From contig DASVXQ010000430.1 of NCBI GenBank assembly GCA_036392615.1, forward strand, positions 1 through 5,390: 5,390 nucleotides of DNA, in the 5' to 3' direction. This document shows positions 4,668-5,390 of the stretch, piece after piece. Both the position numbers and the translations under genes were made by a program. The DNA comes from DASVXQ01 sp036392615. GTDB taxonomy: Bacteria; Actinomycetota; CALGFH01. The notes under the pieces are model-generated. The model was not told the DNA's origin. It did no database searches and worked only from the letters and a program-made list of their open reading frames with translations. Each line of letters begins with the position of its first letter. The first letter of the stretch is position 1.

Positions 4668-5390
4668 CTACGCAGGTACCTCGCGCGATACAGCGACGGC
4701 GATCTGGCTCCCGATCTCCTGTGTGGAGTATCCCGCAGCATCTGGCAGGACCGCCATGACCGCCCGCTCCAGCGCGGCCGCAGCCTGCTGCTCGCCGAGG
4801 TGGTCGAGCAGCAGGCCCGCGGACAGCACCGCGGCGACCGGGCTGGCCCTGCCGGTCCCGGCGATGTCGGGAGCGGACCCGTGCACCGGCTCGAACAGCG
4901 CCCGCCCCGGCCCCGAGGATCCGGGGCCGAGGTTGGCGCTGGCCGCGGTGCCGAGCCCGCCGGCGATGGCGGCACCCACGTCGGTGAGGATATCGCCGAA
5001 GAGGTTGTCGGTGACCACCACGTCGAAGCGGCCAGGGTCGCTGACCATGTAGAGGCAGGCCGCGTCGACGTGGCAGTAGTCGAGCTGCACGCCGGTCTGC
5101 TCCGCCACCTCCCTGGCGGTGCGCATCCACAGGTCGCCCGAGTGGGTCAGCACGTTGGTCTTGTGGACCATGGTGAGCCGCCCCTCGCGCTCCAGCGCCC
5201 TGCCGGCCGCGTAGCGGATGCAGCGCTCGACCCCCGCGCGGGTGTTGAGCGAGGTCTCGGTGGCGGTCTCGGCGGCGCTGCCGCGATGGGCGCTGCCGCC
5301 GGCGCCGACGTAGGGGCCCTCGGTGTTCTCGCGGATCACCAGCATGTCGATGTCGTCGGGGCCCTTGCCGGCCAGCGCCGGCGCGACCCC
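4668..5390 (-). CDS. leuB: 3-isopropylmalate dehydrogenase, 5' end outside window
   Basis: LeuB oxidatively decarboxylates 3-isopropylmalate to 2-ketoisocaproate with NAD+ in leucine synthesis. In organisms with CimA it also converts erythro-beta-methyl-D-malate to 2-oxobutyrate. The last 240 residues are visible, and about 100 N-terminal residues should lie beyond the right edge. RENTEGPYVG (visible residues 20-29) carries the substrate Arg and catalytic Tyr. VHKTNVLTHSGDLW (75-88) contains the catalytic Lys (77). HVDAA (107-111) and DNLFGDILTD (128-137) supply the metal-binding Asp residues. FEPVHGSAPDIAG (166-178) is the NAD-binding loop typical of LeuB and not of isocitrate dehydrogenase. 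The TEGPY and VHKTNVLT wording resembles the short actinobacterial LeuB of mycobacteria rather than the proteobacterial form. An internal ATG at 5345 is not the start: the coding frame and family homology continue to the edge. The stop is TAG at 4670-4668. Confidence 0.93.
   Translation of the reverse strand, partial: GVAPALAGKGPDDIDMLVIRENTEGPYVGAGGSAHRGSAAETATETSLNTRAGVERCIRYAAGRALEREGRLTMVHKTNVLTHSGDLWMRTAREVAEQTGVQLDYCHVDAACLYMVSDPGRFDVVVTDNLFGDILTDVGAAIAGGLGTAASANLGPGSSGPGRALFEPVHGSAPDIAGTGRASPVAAVLSAGLLLDHLGEQQAAAALERAVMAVLPDAAGYSTQEIGSQIAVAVSREVPA

Noticed and set aside
3544..5052. Long plus-strand frames opposite cimA, ilvE and leuB
   Set aside because: The minus-strand genes have clear catalytic motifs and ribosome sites. 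Long antisense frames are expected in high-GC coding DNA.
4585..5130. N-terminal extension of ilvE up to an ATG at 5130
   Set aside because: The extension overlaps leuB in another frame, is Arg/Gly-rich and unlike aminotransferases. The AAGGAGGT before 4584 fixes the start.

Overview
This is a high-GC window from a bacterial chromosome. Every gene I can support lies on the minus strand. The combination of very high GC, GC-rich third codon positions, a LeuB with the 'TEGPY ... VHKTNVLT' signature of actinobacterial enzymes, and a leuB-ilvE-cimA gene order suggests an actinobacterium. A deep-branching soil lineage such as Thermoleophilia/Solirubrobacterales is my guess, inferred from general familiarity and not shown by the sequence.

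Layout, in the direction of transcription (right to left). From the right edge: (1) the 3' two thirds of leuB, 3-isopropylmalate dehydrogenase (5390-4668, 5' end outside); (2) an 83-bp gap with a hairpin and a near-perfect Shine-Dalgarno; (3) ilvE, branched-chain aminotransferase (4584-3667); (4) a 100-bp gap with a second hairpin and Shine-Dalgarno; (5) cimA, (R)-citramalate synthase (3566-1944). These three form a branched-chain amino acid operon. CimA makes citramalate from pyruvate and acetyl-CoA. LeuB can carry the derived beta-methylmalate to 2-oxobutyrate, and also serves leucine synthesis. IlvE performs the last transamination. Together they point to a threonine-independent route to isoleucine.

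(6) After cimA comes a 238-bp intergenic leader that is clearly less GC-rich than the genes. It holds a strong AGGAGG followed by a five-codon ORF, two interleaved inverted repeats (pseudoknot-like), and a G-rich tract.

(7) The left 1.7 kb is a single open minus-strand frame, cut by the left window edge, that encodes a secreted, almost wholly disordered protein. It has a signal peptide, then Ser/Thr/Gln/Asp/Gly-rich sequence, a His/Arg/Lys patch, more Ser/Thr-rich sequence, a Pro-Ala-Asp repeat tract, and a Thr/Gly-rich tail still open at the edge. The long plus-strand frames in the same DNA (a silk-like Gly-Ala-Ser reading and Arg/Pro-rich readings) are judged to be antisense shadows. This gene is the main item of interest: it is easily missed because it has no ATG and no stop inside the window.
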